From NCBI RefSeq assembly GCF_000185965.1, contig NC_014924.1, forward strand, positions 682,001-746,000: a stretch of 64,000 bases of DNA, in the 5' to 3' direction. Under the pieces are notes generated by a model that saw only the letters and a list, made by a program, of their open reading frames with translations, did not search any database and had not been told where the DNA came from. Shown piece by piece: positions 30,641 through 40,531 of this stretch. How positions within the stretch are numbered: position 1 is the first letter of the stretch; each line of letters starts with the position of its first letter. The translations under genes and the position numbers were made by a program. This DNA is from Pseudoxanthomonas suwonensis 11-1 (GTDB lineage Bacteria > Pseudomonadota > Gammaproteobacteria > Xanthomonadales > Xanthomonadaceae).

Positions 30641-31721
30641 ACTGGCGCGCTGGCTGCAGGGACTGGAGAACTTCTTCGGGCTGTTCGCCTATCTGACTTT
30701 CCGCGGCATCCTCGCCGCGCTGACGGCGCTGTTCCTGTCGCTGTGGCTGGGCCCGGCGGTGATCCGCCGCCTCGGCCAGCTCAAGGGCGGCCAGCCGATC
30801 CGCAAGGACGGCCCGCAGTCGCACTTCTCCAAGGCCGGCACCCCGACCATGGGCGGCGCCCTGATCCTGATCACGGTGATGCTGTCGGTCCTGCTGTGGG
30901 GCGACCTGCGCAACAAGTACGTGTGGACCGTGCTGCTGGTGATGCTGTGCTTCGGCGCGATCGGCTGGTACGACGACTGGATCAAGATCGTCAAGCGCGA
31001 TCCCAACGGCCTGAAGTCGCGCTGGAAGTACCTGCTGCAGTCGATCTTCGGCCTGGCCGCCGGCCTGTACCTGTACCTGTACCTGTACGCCGACGTGCCG
31101 GCGGCCACGACCTTCTACGTGCCGCTGTTCAAGTCGATCGCGCTGCCGCTGGTCGGCATCTCGTTCGTGGCCATCGCCTACTTCTGGATCGTCGGCTTCT
31201 CCAACGCGGTGAACCTGACCGACGGCCTGGACGGGCTGGCGATCATGCCCACCGTGCTGGTGGCCGTGGCCCTGGGCGTGTTCGCCTACGCCTCCGGCCA
31301 CGCCGTGTTCGCCAACTACCTGCAGATCCCGCAGGTGCCGGGCGCGGGCGAGCTGGTGATCATCTGCGCGGCCATCGCCGGCGCGGGCCTGGGCTTCCTG
31401 TGGTTCAACACCTACCCGGCGATGGTGTTCATGGGCGACATCGGCGCGCTGGCGCTGGGCGCCGTGCTCGGGACCATCGCGGTGATTGTGCGCCAGGAAC
31501 TGGTGCTGGTGGTGATGGGCGGCATCTTCGTCATCGAGACCCTGTCGGTGATGATCCAGGTCGCCAGCTTCAAGCTCACCGGCAAGCGCGTGTTCCGGAT
31601 GGCGCCCATCCACCACCACTTCGAGCTCAAGGGCTGGCCGGAGCCGCGCGTGATCGTGCGCTTCTGGATCATCTCGGTGGTGCTGGTCCTGGTCGGCCTG
31701 GCGACGCTGAAGGTGCGCTGA
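30630..31721 (+). CDS. mraY: Phospho-MurNAc-pentapeptide translocase MraY
   Basis: A 363-residue integral membrane enzyme with about ten membrane segments. It transfers phospho-MurNAc-pentapeptide to undecaprenyl phosphate, making lipid I. Characteristic segments are [21 protein letters not shown] with the DD pair, [25 protein letters not shown] and [11 protein letters not shown] (the HHH motif). Its stop overlaps the ftsW start by one base. In many bacteria murD follows, but it is missing here. Confidence 0.98.
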   Translation: MLLELARWLQGLENFFGLFAYLTFRGILAALTALFLSLWLGPAVIRRLGQLKGGQPIRKDGPQSHFSKAGTPTMGGALILITVMLSVLLWGDLRNKYVWTVLLVMLCFGAIGWYDDWIKIVKRDPNGLKSRWKYLLQSIFGLAAGLYLYLYLYADVPAATTFYVPLFKSIALPLVGISFVAIAYFWIVGFSNAVNLTDGLDGLAIMPTVLVAVALGVFAYASGHAVFANYLQIPQVPGAGELVIICAAIAGAGLGFLWFNTYPAMVFMGDIGALALGAVLGTIAVIVRQELVLVVMGGIFVIETLSVMIQVASFKLTGKRVFRMAPIHHHFELKGWPEPRVIVRFWIISVVLVLVGLATLKVR

Positions 31722-33043
31722 TGAACGACCTGTCCCGCCAGGCGACCCGGCTGGAGGCCATCGGAGGCCGCTACGACCCGTGGCTGTGCTGCGCCGCCCT
31801 GGCGCTGGGCGCGCTGGGCGTGGTGATGGTCGCCTCGGCCTCGATCGCCATCGCCGAGAACCTGGGCGCGGGACCGTTCCACTACCTGGTCAGGCACGTC
31901 ATGTTCATCGCCATCGGCGCGGTGCTGGCGGTGCTGGCCATGCGCACCGAGCTGAAGCTGGTGGAGAAGTACAACCAGCAGCTGCTGCTGTGCTGCTTCG
32001 TCCTGCTGCTGCTGCCGTGGCTGCCGGGCCTGGGCGTGAGCGTCAATGGCGCGCGCCGCTGGATCAACCTGGGGATCTCGCGCTTCCAGGTGGTCGAGGC
32101 GGTCAAGGTCATCTACATCGTGTGGCTGGCCAGCTACCTGGTCCGCTTCCGCGACGAGGTCAACGCCACCTGGCCGGCGATGCTCAAGCCGCTGGGCGTG
32201 GCGGTGCTGCTGGTCGGCATGCTGCTGGCGCAGCCGGACTTCGGTTCGGCCACCCTGCTGCTGGGCATCACCGCCGGCATGCTGGTGCTGGGCGGGGTGA
32301 ACCTGCCGCGCATGTCGCTGCCGATCGTGCTGGGCCTGCCACTGCTGGTGGTGATCGCGGTCATCGAGCCGTACCGCATGCGCCGCATCACCTCGTTCAT
32401 GGATCCGTGGCAGGACCAGCTCGGCGCCGGCTACCAGCTGTCCAACGCGCTGATGGCGGTGGGTCGCGGCGAGTGGTTCGGCGTGGGCCTGGGTGCCTCG
32501 GTGCAGAAGCTCAACTACCTGCCCGAGGCGCACACCGATTTCATCTTCTCGGTGATCGCCGAGGAGCTGGGCTTCATCGGCGTGTGCGGGGTGATCGGCC
32601 TGTACATGCTGCTGGTCGGCCGCGCGCTGTACATCGGCATGAAGTGCGTGGAGATGCGCCGCCACTTCGCCGGCTACATCGCCTTCGGCGTGGCCCTGTG
32701 GCTGGGCATGCAGAGCTTCGTCTCGATCGGCGTGAACCTGGGCCTGCTGCCGACCAAGGGCCTGACCCTGCCGCTGATCTCCTCCGGCGGCTCCAGCGTG
32801 ATGATGACCTGCGCGGCGATCGGCCTGCTGCTGCGGGTGTCCTACGAGCTGGAGCGCGCCGAGCGCCAGGTCGCGCGCCTGCGTCCGGATGCCGTGGCGC
32901 CGGTCGCGGAGCCGGACGAGCCCGCGTCGGCCCCGGCGGCGCCGCGTCCGGCCCCGGTGCGCAACGTGGTGGCCAAGACCCCGGCCAAGTCCCCCGGCCG
33001 CGGCACCTCGCGCGTCGAGCCGACCTTCGGAGGCTTCGCATGA
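31721..33043 (+). CDS. ftsW: Septal peptidoglycan glycosyltransferase FtsW
   Basis: A 440-residue SEDS polymerase with about ten membrane segments that polymerises lipid II at the septum together with FtsI. Family motifs include [57 protein letters not shown] and [15 protein letters not shown]. The cytoplasmic tail (about 385-440) is long and rich in Pro/Ala/Arg. ATGA overlap with murG. Confidence 0.97.
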   Translation: MNDLSRQATRLEAIGGRYDPWLCCAALALGALGVVMVASASIAIAENLGAGPFHYLVRHVMFIAIGAVLAVLAMRTELKLVEKYNQQLLLCCFVLLLLPWLPGLGVSVNGARRWINLGISRFQVVEAVKVIYIVWLASYLVRFRDEVNATWPAMLKPLGVAVLLVGMLLAQPDFGSATLLLGITAGMLVLGGVNLPRMSLPIVLGLPLLVVIAVIEPYRMRRITSFMDPWQDQLGAGYQLSNALMAVGRGEWFGVGLGASVQKLNYLPEAHTDFIFSVIAEELGFIGVCGVIGLYMLLVGRALYIGMKCVEMRRHFAGYIAFGVALWLGMQSFVSIGVNLGLLPTKGLTLPLISSGGSSVMMTCAAIGLLLRVSYELERAERQVARLRPDAVAPVAEPDEPASAPAAPRPAPVRNVVAKTPAKSPGRGTSRVEPTFGGFA

Positions 33044-34161
33044 GCCGCGCCGCACGCGACGCCAACCAGGTGCGCCCGGTGATGCTGATGGCCGGCGGCA
33101 CCGGCGGCCACATCTTCCCGGCGCTTGCCGTGGCCCACGAGCTGCGCGCCATGGGCGTGCCGGTGGTGTGGCTGGGCGCTGCCGGCGCCATGGAAACCCG
33201 GCTGGTGCCGCAGCACGGGATCGAGATCGACACCCTGCCGGTGGCCGGCGTGCGCGGGAAGGGCGGTGCCACCCTGCTGGCCGCGCCACTGCGCCTGCTG
33301 CGAGCGGTGCGTGCCGCCAGCGCGGTGCTGCGCCGGCGCCGTCCGCGCGCGGTGATCGGCTTTGGCGGCTTCGCCTCCGGCCCCGGCGGCCTGGCCGCGC
33401 GCCTGGCCGGCGTGCCGCTGCTGGTGCACGAGCAGAACCGCGCGCCGGGCATGACCAACCGCGTGCTGGCGCGCATCTCCCGGCGCACCCTGTCCGGCTT
33501 CCCCGGCGCCTTCGCGCGCGAGGAAGTGGTCGGCAATCCGGTGCGCGAGGTGATCGCCGCGCTGCCGCCGCCGCAGCAGCGCCTGGCTGGTCGCAGCGGT
33601 CCGCTGCGCCTGCTGGTGCTGGGCGGCAGCCAGGGCGCGCGCGCGCTGAACCAGGCGGTGCCGGCTGCGCTCGCCGCGCTCGGCGGCGCGGACATCGAAG
33701 TGCGCCACCAGTGCGGCGAGCGCCTGCGCGAGGAGGCCCATGCCTCCTACGCCGCGGCCGGAGTGCAGGCCAGCGTCGAGGCATTCATCACCGACATGGC
33801 CGTGGCCTATGCGTGGGCCGACCTGGTGGTGTGCCGTTCCGGCGCCTCGACCCTGGCCGAGCTGTGCGCCGCCGGCATCGGCAGCGTGCTGGTGCCGTTC
33901 GCCGCCGCGGTCGACGACCACCAGACCCGCAACGCCGAGTACCTGGTCGAGCACGGCGCCGCGCTGCTGTTCCAGCAGGGCGAGGGGCTGGCCGCGAAGC
34001 TGGAGCAGGCGCTGCGCGAACTGGCCGCCGATCCGTCGCGGCGCATGGCGATGGCCGTGGCCGCGCGTGGCCTGGCGCGCCCGGATGCCGCCCGCCACAT
34101 CGCCCGGATCGTCCTCGACGAAGCCCTTCCTTCCCCCGATTCCCCTGGAGTTTCCCCATGA
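33040..34161 (+). CDS. murG: UDP-GlcNAc:lipid I transferase MurG
   Basis: A 373-residue GT28 peripheral membrane glycosyltransferase that makes lipid II. G-loops are visible at AGGTGGH (residues 18-24) and GFGGFASGP, with [10 protein letters not shown] in the C-domain and the UDP-binding segment [14 protein letters not shown]. The ATGA overlap with murC suggests coupling. Length is normal. Confidence 0.97.
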   Translation: MSRAARDANQVRPVMLMAGGTGGHIFPALAVAHELRAMGVPVVWLGAAGAMETRLVPQHGIEIDTLPVAGVRGKGGATLLAAPLRLLRAVRAASAVLRRRRPRAVIGFGGFASGPGGLAARLAGVPLLVHEQNRAPGMTNRVLARISRRTLSGFPGAFAREEVVGNPVREVIAALPPPQQRLAGRSGPLRLLVLGGSQGARALNQAVPAALAALGGADIEVRHQCGERLREEAHASYAAAGVQASVEAFITDMAVAYAWADLVVCRSGASTLAELCAAGIGSVLVPFAAAVDDHQTRNAEYLVEHGAALLFQQGEGLAAKLEQALRELAADPSRRMAMAVAARGLARPDAARHIARIVLDEALPSPDSPGVSP

Positions 34162-35597
34162 TCCGCCGCCTCCACGACACCGACAACCTGGTGCGTGCGT
34201 TCCCGCGCGTGCACTTCGTCGGCATCGGCGGCACCGGCATGAGCGGCATCGCCGAAGTGATGCTGACGCTGGGCTACGAAGTGTCCGGCTCGGACGCCGC
34301 CGACAACGCCGCCACCCGTCGCCTGGCCAGCCTGGGCGCGCGCATCGTGCGCGGCCACTCCGCCGCCAACGTGCTGGGCACCGACTGCGTGGTCGTGTCC
34401 TCCGCGATCCGCGACGACAACCCCGAGCTGATGGAAGCACGCAGCCAGCGCATCCCGGTGGTGCCGCGCGCGGCCATGCTGGCCGAGCTGATGCGTTTCC
34501 GCCGCGGTATTGCGGTTGCCGGTACCCATGGCAAGACCACGACCACCTCGCTGACCGCCGCGGTGCTGAGCGAGGGCGGGCTGGACCCGACCTTCGTGAT
34601 CGGTGGCCAGCTGCTGGCCGCCGGCGCCAACGCCAAGCTCGGCGGTGGCCAATGGCTGGTGGCCGAGGCCGACGAGAGCGATGGCAGCTTCCTGCGCCTG
34701 AACCCGTTGATGGCGGTGATCACCAACATCGATGCCGACCACCTGGAGAACTACGGCGGCGATTTCGCCCGCCTGCGTTCGGCCTTCGCCGAGCTGCTGC
34801 AGCGCCTGCCGTTCTACGGCCTGGCGGTGCTGTGCATCGACGACCCGGAAGTCGCGAGCCTGGCCGCGGAGACCCCGCGCCACGTGATGACCTACGGCAC
34901 CGCCGAGAACGCCGACGTGCGTGCCGAGGACATCGTCCAGGAAGGGCCGCGCATGCGCTTCACCCTGCGCCTGCCGGAAGGCGCCAGCGTGCCGGTGACC
35001 CTGGCCTTGCCTGGCCGGCACAACGTGCTCAACGCACTGGCCGCGGCCGCGGTGGGCTGGCAGCTGGGCGTGGCTCCGCAAGCGATCGCCGCCGCGCTGG
35101 AGAAGTTCGCCGGCATCGGCCGCCGCTTCAATGACCTGGGCGAAGTGACCACCGCCACCGGCGCGAAGGTGCGCGTGGTCGACGACTACGGCCACCATCC
35201 CCGCGAGCTGGCCGCGGTGTTCGCCGCCGCCCGCGGCGGCTGGCCGGACAAGCGCCTGGTGGTGGCATTCCAGCCGCACCGCTACAGCCGTACCCGCGAC
35301 CAGTTCGACGCCTTCGCCGCGGTTCTTTCCGAGGCCGACGCCCTGGTGCTGAGCGAGGTCTACCCGGCCGGCGAGGCGCCGATCCCCGGCGCCGACTCGC
35401 GCGCCCTGGCCCGCGCCATCCGCGCGCGCGGCCGCAGCGAGCCGGTGGTGGTGGGGCAGGTGGCCGAACTGCGCTCGGTGCTGCCGGACGTGCTCCAGGA
35501 CGGCGACCTGCTGCTGATGATGGGTGCCGGGGACATCGGCTACGTCGCCCACAAGCTGGCGGCGGAAGGCTTCATCGGCAAGGAGGCGCAGGCATGA
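34158..35597 (+). CDS. murC: UDP-MurNAc-L-alanine ligase MurC
   Basis: A 479-residue first Mur ligase, adding L-Ala to UDP-MurNAc. It has the Rossmann-like [12 protein letters not shown] at about residues 22-33, the P-loop G122-THGKTT128, [22 protein letters not shown] and [17 protein letters not shown] overlaps connect it to murG and ddl. Confidence 0.97.
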   Translation: MIRRLHDTDNLVRAFPRVHFVGIGGTGMSGIAEVMLTLGYEVSGSDAADNAATRRLASLGARIVRGHSAANVLGTDCVVVSSAIRDDNPELMEARSQRIPVVPRAAMLAELMRFRRGIAVAGTHGKTTTTSLTAAVLSEGGLDPTFVIGGQLLAAGANAKLGGGQWLVAEADESDGSFLRLNPLMAVITNIDADHLENYGGDFARLRSAFAELLQRLPFYGLAVLCIDDPEVASLAAETPRHVMTYGTAENADVRAEDIVQEGPRMRFTLRLPEGASVPVTLALPGRHNVLNALAAAAVGWQLGVAPQAIAAALEKFAGIGRRFNDLGEVTTATGAKVRVVDDYGHHPRELAAVFAAARGGWPDKRLVVAFQPHRYSRTRDQFDAFAAVLSEADALVLSEVYPAGEAPIPGADSRALARAIRARGRSEPVVVGQVAELRSVLPDVLQDGDLLLMMGAGDIGYVAHKLAAEGFIGKEAQA

Positions 35598-36547
35598 GCG
35601 CGACCCCGGTCCCGGCCCTGCGCTTCGACGACCCGGCCGTGTTCGGGCGCGTCGCCGTGCTCATGGGCGGCACCAGCTCCGAGCGCGAGGTCTCGCTGGA
35701 TTCGGGCCGCAACGTGCTGGAGGCGCTGCGCGCCCGCGGCATCGACGCGCAGCCGGTCGACGGTATCCCCGCGCTGGTCGAGGCGCTGGCGCAGGAGAAG
35801 TTCGACCGCGTGTTCAACATCCTGCACGGCGGCGACGGCGAGAACGGCGTGGTCCAGGGCCTGCTGCAGGCCCTCGGCGTCCCGTACACCGGCGCCGGCG
35901 TGCTCGGTTCGGCCCTGACCCTCGACAAGATCCGCACCAAGCAGGTGTGGCTGTCGCTGAACCTGCCGACCCCGCGCTACGTGCGCCTTGACCGTGGTGC
36001 CGACGCCGCGGCCGTGCGCGCCGCCGCGCGCAGCCTGGGCCTGCCGGTGATCGTCAAGCCGTCCTGCGAAGGCTCCAGCGTGGGCGTGTCGCGGGTGATG
36101 GACGAGGACGGCCTGGACGAGGCGATCGCCCTGGCCGCGCGCTATCCGGGCGAGATGCTGATGGAGCAGATGGTGGTCGGCGACGAGCTGACCGTCGGCG
36201 TCCTCGGCGACATCGCGCTGCCGTCGATCCGCATCGTGCCCAGGGGCGAGTGGTACGACTACAACGCCAAGTACATCGCCGAGGACACCCAGTACCTGTG
36301 CCCGGGCCTGGAAGGCGAGGACGAGCTGCGCGTGCGCGAGCTGGCCCTGGCCGCGTTCCGCGCCGCCGGCTGCAGCGGCTGGGGCCGGATCGACGTGATG
36401 CGTTCGCGCGCCACCGGCGCCCCGTACCTGCTGGAAGTGAACACTGCCCCGGGCATGACCAGCCACTCGCTGGTGCCCAAGGCCGCCGCCCAGCTTGGCA
36501 TCGGTTTCGAGGAACTGTGCTGGCGGATCCTGGAGCAGACGGTATGA
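35594..36547 (+). CDS. ddl: D-alanine-D-alanine ligase (DdlB type)
   Basis: A 317-residue ATP-grasp ligase making the D-Ala-D-Ala used by MurF. Motifs: [17 protein letters not shown] at the N-terminus, [31 protein letters not shown] (ATP loop), and [15 protein letters not shown] near the end. HGGDGENG differs slightly from the common HGxxGEDG. It is the last gene before a non-coding gap that carries a repeat element upstream of ftsQ. Confidence 0.96.
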   Translation: MSATPVPALRFDDPAVFGRVAVLMGGTSSEREVSLDSGRNVLEALRARGIDAQPVDGIPALVEALAQEKFDRVFNILHGGDGENGVVQGLLQALGVPYTGAGVLGSALTLDKIRTKQVWLSLNLPTPRYVRLDRGADAAAVRAAARSLGLPVIVKPSCEGSSVGVSRVMDEDGLDEAIALAARYPGEMLMEQMVVGDELTVGVLGDIALPSIRIVPRGEWYDYNAKYIAEDTQYLCPGLEGEDELRVRELALAAFRAAGCSGWGRIDVMRSRATGAPYLLEVNTAPGMTSHSLVPKAAAQLGIGFEELCWRILEQTV

Positions 36548-36554
36548 AAGGGCC

Positions 36555-36675
36555 GGGATTCGTGATCCGGGATTGGGGATTCGTGGAAGCGGCGTCGCGC
36601 CGTGCTGGCCGTCTGTCGGCCCGGCTTCGCGTGGCTGTTGCTTCTTCGAATCCCCAATCCCCAATCCCGAATCCC
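36555..36675. repeat. Heptad-built inverted repeat between ddl and ftsQ
   Basis: The left arm, 36555-36590, is four 7-base units (GGGATTC, GTGATCC, GGGATTG, GGGATTC) capped by GTGGAAGC. The right arm, 36640-36675, is its reverse complement with 5 mismatches in 36 (units GAATCCC, CAATCCC, CAATCCC, GAATCCC after the cap GCTTCTTC). The 49-base spacer between is GC-rich. A second, diverged copy of the same design lies upstream of ftsZ. Confidence 0.85.
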
Positions 36676-36698
36676 GCGGAAGACCGGAGGTCTTCCGC
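36676..36698 (+). promoter_or_regulatory. Perfect hairpin over the ftsQ ribosome binding site
   Basis: GCGGAAGACC (36676-36685) pairs perfectly with GGTCTTCCGC (36689-36698) around a GGA loop. The Shine-Dalgarno GGAGG is at 36686-36690, in the loop and the first two paired bases. The ATG follows directly at 36699. The structure could limit initiation of ftsQ translation. Confidence 0.75.
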
Positions 36699-37472
36699 AT
36701 GAACACCCTGCTGCGCATCTCGGCCTGGCTGCTGGCACTGGCGCTCGTCGCCCTGCCGGTGGTCGCCGTGCTCAATGGCTGGGTCGGCGCCGAGCGCTGG
36801 CCGCTGTCGCGCCTGCGCGTGACCGGCCAGTTCGAGCGGGTCGAGGCGGCGCAGCTGCGCGCGGCGGTGGCGCCGTATGCGCGCGCGGGCTATTTCGCGG
36901 TGAAGCTGGACGAGGCACAGCGCGCGGTCGAGCGCCTGCCGTGGGTGGAAAGCGCGCACGTCGGCAAGCAGTGGCCGGACGTGCTGGAAGTGAGCGTGGT
37001 CGAACACCGCCCGTTCGCGCACTGGGGCGAGGACCGCATGCTTTCCGAGCGCGGCCTGCTGTTCCCGCGCCCGGCCGACCTCGCCGGCGCGCGCCTGCCG
37101 CACCTGGATGGCCCGGACGCGCGCAGCGCCGACGTGGTCGAGCTGTACAACGAGTGCCAGGCGCTGTTCGCGCCGCTGGGCTACCACGTCACCTACATGG
37201 CCGTGGACGCGCGCGGCAGCTGGTCGCTGGCCCTGGACAACGGTACCGAGGTGCTCGTGGGCCGCGACGATGCGCGCGCCCGCCTGCAGCGCTTCGTGCG
37301 GGTGCTGCCGCAGCTGCTGGCCGCCCAGGCGCGGCCGCTGGACCGCGCCGACCTCCGCTACACCAACGGCTTCACCCTCGCTTGGGGGCAGCCGCGCACC
37401 TCTTCCAATCCTCCTGCGCTTCCGCGGCCACTGGCCGCGCGGACGCGGGCAGCACAGGCGAGCAGTACATGA
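36699..37472 (+). CDS. ftsQ: Cell division protein FtsQ
   Basis: A 257-residue bitopic divisome protein. One membrane anchor (about residues 4-26: LLRISAWLLALALVALPVVAVL) is followed by the periplasmic POTRA domain (about 40-110: LSRLRVTGQFERVEAAQLRAAV... WVESAHVGKQWPDVLEVSVVEHRPFAHWGE) and a beta domain. The start at 36699 gives the membrane anchor directly, unlike the longer open frame from 36495. Its stop overlaps ftsA as ATGA. It recruits FtsL and FtsB. Confidence 0.96.
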   Translation: MNTLLRISAWLLALALVALPVVAVLNGWVGAERWPLSRLRVTGQFERVEAAQLRAAVAPYARAGYFAVKLDEAQRAVERLPWVESAHVGKQWPDVLEVSVVEHRPFAHWGEDRMLSERGLLFPRPADLAGARLPHLDGPDARSADVVELYNECQALFAPLGYHVTYMAVDARGSWSLALDNGTEVLVGRDDARARLQRFVRVLPQLLAAQARPLDRADLRYTNGFTLAWGQPRTSSNPPALPRPLAARTRAAQASST

Positions 37473-38704
37473 ACCGCAAAGGCGACAAGTCCCTCATCGT
37501 CGGCCTCGACATCGGCACCTCCAAGGTGGTGGCGCTGGTGGGCGAGTATTCGCCCGGCAACCCGATCGAGGTGATCGGCATCGGCTCGCACGAGTCGCGC
37601 GGCCTCAAGCGCGGCGTGGTGGTGGACATCGAGTCCACGGTGCAGTCGATCCAGCGGGCGGTCGAGGAGGCCGAGCTGATGGCCGGCTGCGAGATCCGCT
37701 CGGTGTACGCCTCGATCTCCGGCAACCACGTCCAGTGCAAGAACTCGCCGGGCATCGTCCCGATCCGCGAGGGCGAGGTCACCTGGCAGGACCTGGACCG
37801 GGTGCTGGACGCGGCCAAGGCGGTGGCGATCCCGGCCGACCAGCGCATCCTGCATGCGATCCCGCGCGAGTACGTGCTGGACGATTCGCAGGAAGGCATC
37901 CGCAACCCGGTCGGCATGACTGGCGTGCGCTTGGAGGTGCACGCGCATCTGGTGACCTGTGCGCAGTCGGCGGCGCAGAACATCAGCAAGTGCGTGCAGC
38001 GCTGCGGCCTGCAGGTGGACGACCTGATCCTGTCCTCGCTGGGCTCCTCGGTGGCGGTGCTGACCGCCGACGAGCGCGAGCTGGGCGTGGTCCTGGTCGA
38101 CATGGGCGCCGGCACCACCGACATCGCGGTGTTCGTGCAGGGCGCGATCTGCCACACGGCTTCGCTGCCGATCGCCGGCGACCACGTCACCAACGACATC
38201 GCGCACATGCTGCGCACGCCGACCCCGGAAGCCGAGCAGATCAAGGTGCGCTACGGCTGCGCGCTGGCCCAGCTGGCCACCGCCGAGGAAAGCATCCAGG
38301 TGCCGTCGGTCGGCGACCGTCCGCCGCGGCGCATGCCGCGCGCCTCGCTGGCGCAGGCGGTGCAGGGCCGTTACGAGGAGATCTTCGAGATGGTCCAGGC
38401 CGAGCTGCGCCGCTCCGGCTTCGAGGAGCTGGTGCGTGCGGGCATGGTCCTGACCGGCGGCGCTTCGAAGATGGAAGGCGTCATCGAGCTGGCCGAGGAA
38501 ATGCTGCAGATGCCGGTGCGCATCGGCATTCCGCAGCATGTCTCCGGCCTGGGCGAGGTGGTGGGCAACCCGGTGCACGCCACCGGCGTGGGCCTCCTGC
38601 TGATGGGCAGCCAGATCGAGCACCCGCGGCGGCCGTCGCTGCCCAGCGGCCGCGCCGGCAGCTTCCTGAAGAAGCTGCGCAACTGGTATCGCGGAGAGTT
38701 TTAA
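37469..38704 (+). CDS. ftsA: Cell division protein FtsA
   Basis: A 411-residue actin-like ATPase that tethers FtsZ to the membrane. ATPase motifs: VGLDIGTSKVVALVG (phosphate 1), VLVDMGAGTTDIAVF (phosphate 2), and MVLTGGASKMEGVIELAEE (adenosine). The inserted 1C domain is visible in the middle, and the C-terminus ends in an amphipathic helix (SFLKKLRNWYRGEF) for membrane attachment. The ATGA overlap with ftsQ suggests coupling. Confidence 0.97.
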   Translation: MNRKGDKSLIVGLDIGTSKVVALVGEYSPGNPIEVIGIGSHESRGLKRGVVVDIESTVQSIQRAVEEAELMAGCEIRSVYASISGNHVQCKNSPGIVPIREGEVTWQDLDRVLDAAKAVAIPADQRILHAIPREYVLDDSQEGIRNPVGMTGVRLEVHAHLVTCAQSAAQNISKCVQRCGLQVDDLILSSLGSSVAVLTADERELGVVLVDMGAGTTDIAVFVQGAICHTASLPIAGDHVTNDIAHMLRTPTPEAEQIKVRYGCALAQLATAEESIQVPSVGDRPPRRMPRASLAQAVQGRYEEIFEMVQAELRRSGFEELVRAGMVLTGGASKMEGVIELAEEMLQMPVRIGIPQHVSGLGEVVGNPVHATGVGLLLMGSQIEHPRRPSLPSGRAGSFLKKLRNWYRGEF

Positions 38705-38709
38705 AGACC

Positions 38710-38962
38710 GGGATTCGGGATTGGTGATTCGTGATTCGTAGAAGCGCGGGTCGCCAGTTCAGGACGGAATCACGGCCAGATGGGTTGGAAGCAGGACGGA
38801 AAGAGCGGAAGGAAGCGGAAGGGAAGGAAGGCGAAGCAAGTGGCAGTAACGCACCCGGCGGGTCCGCAGGAAAACGGACGAGCCGGGCAGACAAAACAAA
38901 GAAGAGAACCCCGGAGAGGTGGTGGTGCTTCGTCGAATCACGAATGACGAATGACGAATCAC
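38710..38962. repeat. Heptad-built inverted repeat between ftsA and ftsZ
   Basis: The left arm, 38710-38745, is GGGATTC, GGGATTG, GTGATTC, GTGATTC plus cap GTAGAAGC. The right arm, 38927-38962, is GCTTCGTC then GAATCAC, GAATGAC, GAATGAC, GAATCAC. The arms pair at 29 of 36 positions. The 181-base spacer holds a long purine-rich stretch at about 38793-38840 (GGAAGGAAG-like). The design is the same as the element upstream of ftsQ, but the heptads differ. Confidence 0.85.
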
Positions 38963-38999
38963 CAGCAACCGATCACGGCTCCACCAGAGGACAACGGAC

Positions 39000-40253
39000 A
39001 TGGCATGCTTTGAACTGATCGAAAAGATGGCTCCCAACGCGGTGATCAAGGTCATCGGCGTGGGCGGCGGCGGCGGCAACGCGGTCGCGCACATGGTCAA
39101 CAGCAGCGTTGACGGCGTTGAATTCATCATCGCCAACACCGACTCGCAGGCGATCAAGAACTGTGGCGCCAAGCTGCAGCTGCAGCTCGGCGGCAACGTC
39201 ACCAAGGGCCTGGGCGCCGGCGCCAACCCGGAAGTGGGCCGCCAGGCCGCGCTCGAGGACCGCGAGCAGATCATCGCCGCGCTGGAAGGCGCGGACATGG
39301 TGTTCATCACCGCCGGCATGGGCGGTGGCACCGGCACCGGCGCCGCGCCGGTCGTGGCCCAGCTGGCCAAGGAAATGGGCATCCTGACCGTGGCCGTGGT
39401 CACCAAGCCGTTCCCGTTCGAGGGTCGCCGCCGCATGCAGGTCGCGCTCAAGGGCATCGAGGAGCTGAGCCAGCACTGCGACTCGCTGATCACCATCCCG
39501 AATGAAAAGCTGATCACCGTGCTCGGCCGCAACGCCACCATGGTGCAGGCCTTCCGCGCCGCCAACGACGTTCTGCAGGGCGCGGTGCAGGGCATCGCCG
39601 ACCTGATCGTGCGCCCGGGCCTGATCAACGTCGACTTCGCCGACGTCCGCACCGTCATGTCCGAGATGGGCCTGGCGATGATGGGCACCGGCTCGGCCCG
39701 CGGCGACGACCGCGCCCAGGCCGCCGCCGAGGCCGCCATCCAGAACCCGCTGCTGGACGACGTCAACCTGGCCGGTGCCAACGGCATCCTGGTCAACATC
39801 ACCGCCGGCCCGGACTTCACCATGGCCGAGTTCGACGAGATCGGCCGCTCGATCGAGGCCTTCGCATCCGAGGACGCGACCGTGGTGGTCGGCACCGTGC
39901 TGGATCCGGACATGCAGGACGAGGTCCGCGTGACCGTGGTCGCCACCGGCCTGAACCGCGCCGTGGCCCGCCAGCCGGTCCGCGACCGCGAGTTCGGCGG
40001 CCGCGACATGGGCATGCGCCAGGAAGCGCAGCGTCCGATGCGCGTGGTCCGTGACGGCACCACCGGCCTGCCGATCGACGACGGCTTCAACGCCGACCCG
40101 GTCGCCAACGCGGTAAACGTGCTGGGCCTGCGTCGTTCCGGTGCCGCCACCGGCGCCGCCTCGACCAGCGCCCCGGCTGCCGCCGCACCGGCCGCCGAGC
40201 TGCCGAGCGACTACCTGGACATCCCGGCGTTCCTGCGCCGCCAGGCCGACTGA
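39000..40253 (+). CDS. ftsZ: Cell division protein FtsZ
   Basis: A 417-residue tubulin-like GTPase that forms the Z ring. The G-box GMGGGTGTG is at about residues 106-114. [18 protein letters not shown], the T7 loop NVDFADV and the C-terminal FtsA/ZipA-binding peptide ([12 protein letters not shown]) are all intact. AGAGG at 38986-38990 is a clear ribosome binding site. It has its own leader with the repeat element, then its own terminator. Confidence 0.98.
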   Translation: MACFELIEKMAPNAVIKVIGVGGGGGNAVAHMVNSSVDGVEFIIANTDSQAIKNCGAKLQLQLGGNVTKGLGAGANPEVGRQAALEDREQIIAALEGADMVFITAGMGGGTGTGAAPVVAQLAKEMGILTVAVVTKPFPFEGRRRMQVALKGIEELSQHCDSLITIPNEKLITVLGRNATMVQAFRAANDVLQGAVQGIADLIVRPGLINVDFADVRTVMSEMGLAMMGTGSARGDDRAQAAAEAAIQNPLLDDVNLAGANGILVNITAGPDFTMAEFDEIGRSIEAFASEDATVVVGTVLDPDMQDEVRVTVVATGLNRAVARQPVRDREFGGRDMGMRQEAQRPMRVVRDGTTGLPIDDGFNADPVANAVNVLGLRRSGAATGAASTSAPAAAAPAAELPSDYLDIPAFLRRQAD

Positions 40254-40347
40254 CGCAGCACCCCCGCGGGCGGAACGCCATGTCCGCCAGCGGGGCATGG
40301 CCTGGTGTCGCCATCCCTGTCGACGCCGGGTGCCGTATGTCCTCCTG

Positions 40348-40376
40348 CTGCCGGGCCGCAAGGCCCGGCAGGTTTT
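40348..40376 (+). terminator. Terminator of ftsZ / dcw cluster
   Basis: A perfect 10-base-pair stem (CTGCCGGGCC / GGCCCGGCAG) with a GCAA tetraloop, followed by GTTTT. It lies 95 bases past the ftsZ stop and ends the dcw cluster. Confidence 0.85.
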
Positions 40377-40478
40377 GCGCCACAGGCGCCCGGGAGGCTG
40401 CAGGAAACAGTGCCCGAACCCCCGCCGCCATTGCGCTGCAGGCGTTTTTGCTGGGGAAGGGTTCATGTGCCTGCGTGT

Positions 40479-40484
40479 TATTCT
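40479..40484 (+). promoter_or_regulatory. Possible -10 element of lpxC
   Basis: TATTCT lies 48 bases upstream of the lpxC ATG and downstream of the ftsZ terminator, so a separate lpxC promoter is expected near here. No convincing -35 was seen at 16-18 bases. Confidence 0.35.
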
Positions 40485-40531
40485 CGTCGCGGCAAGCGAC
40501 AACCACCTCTTCGTCGCATCCTCCACAGTCC

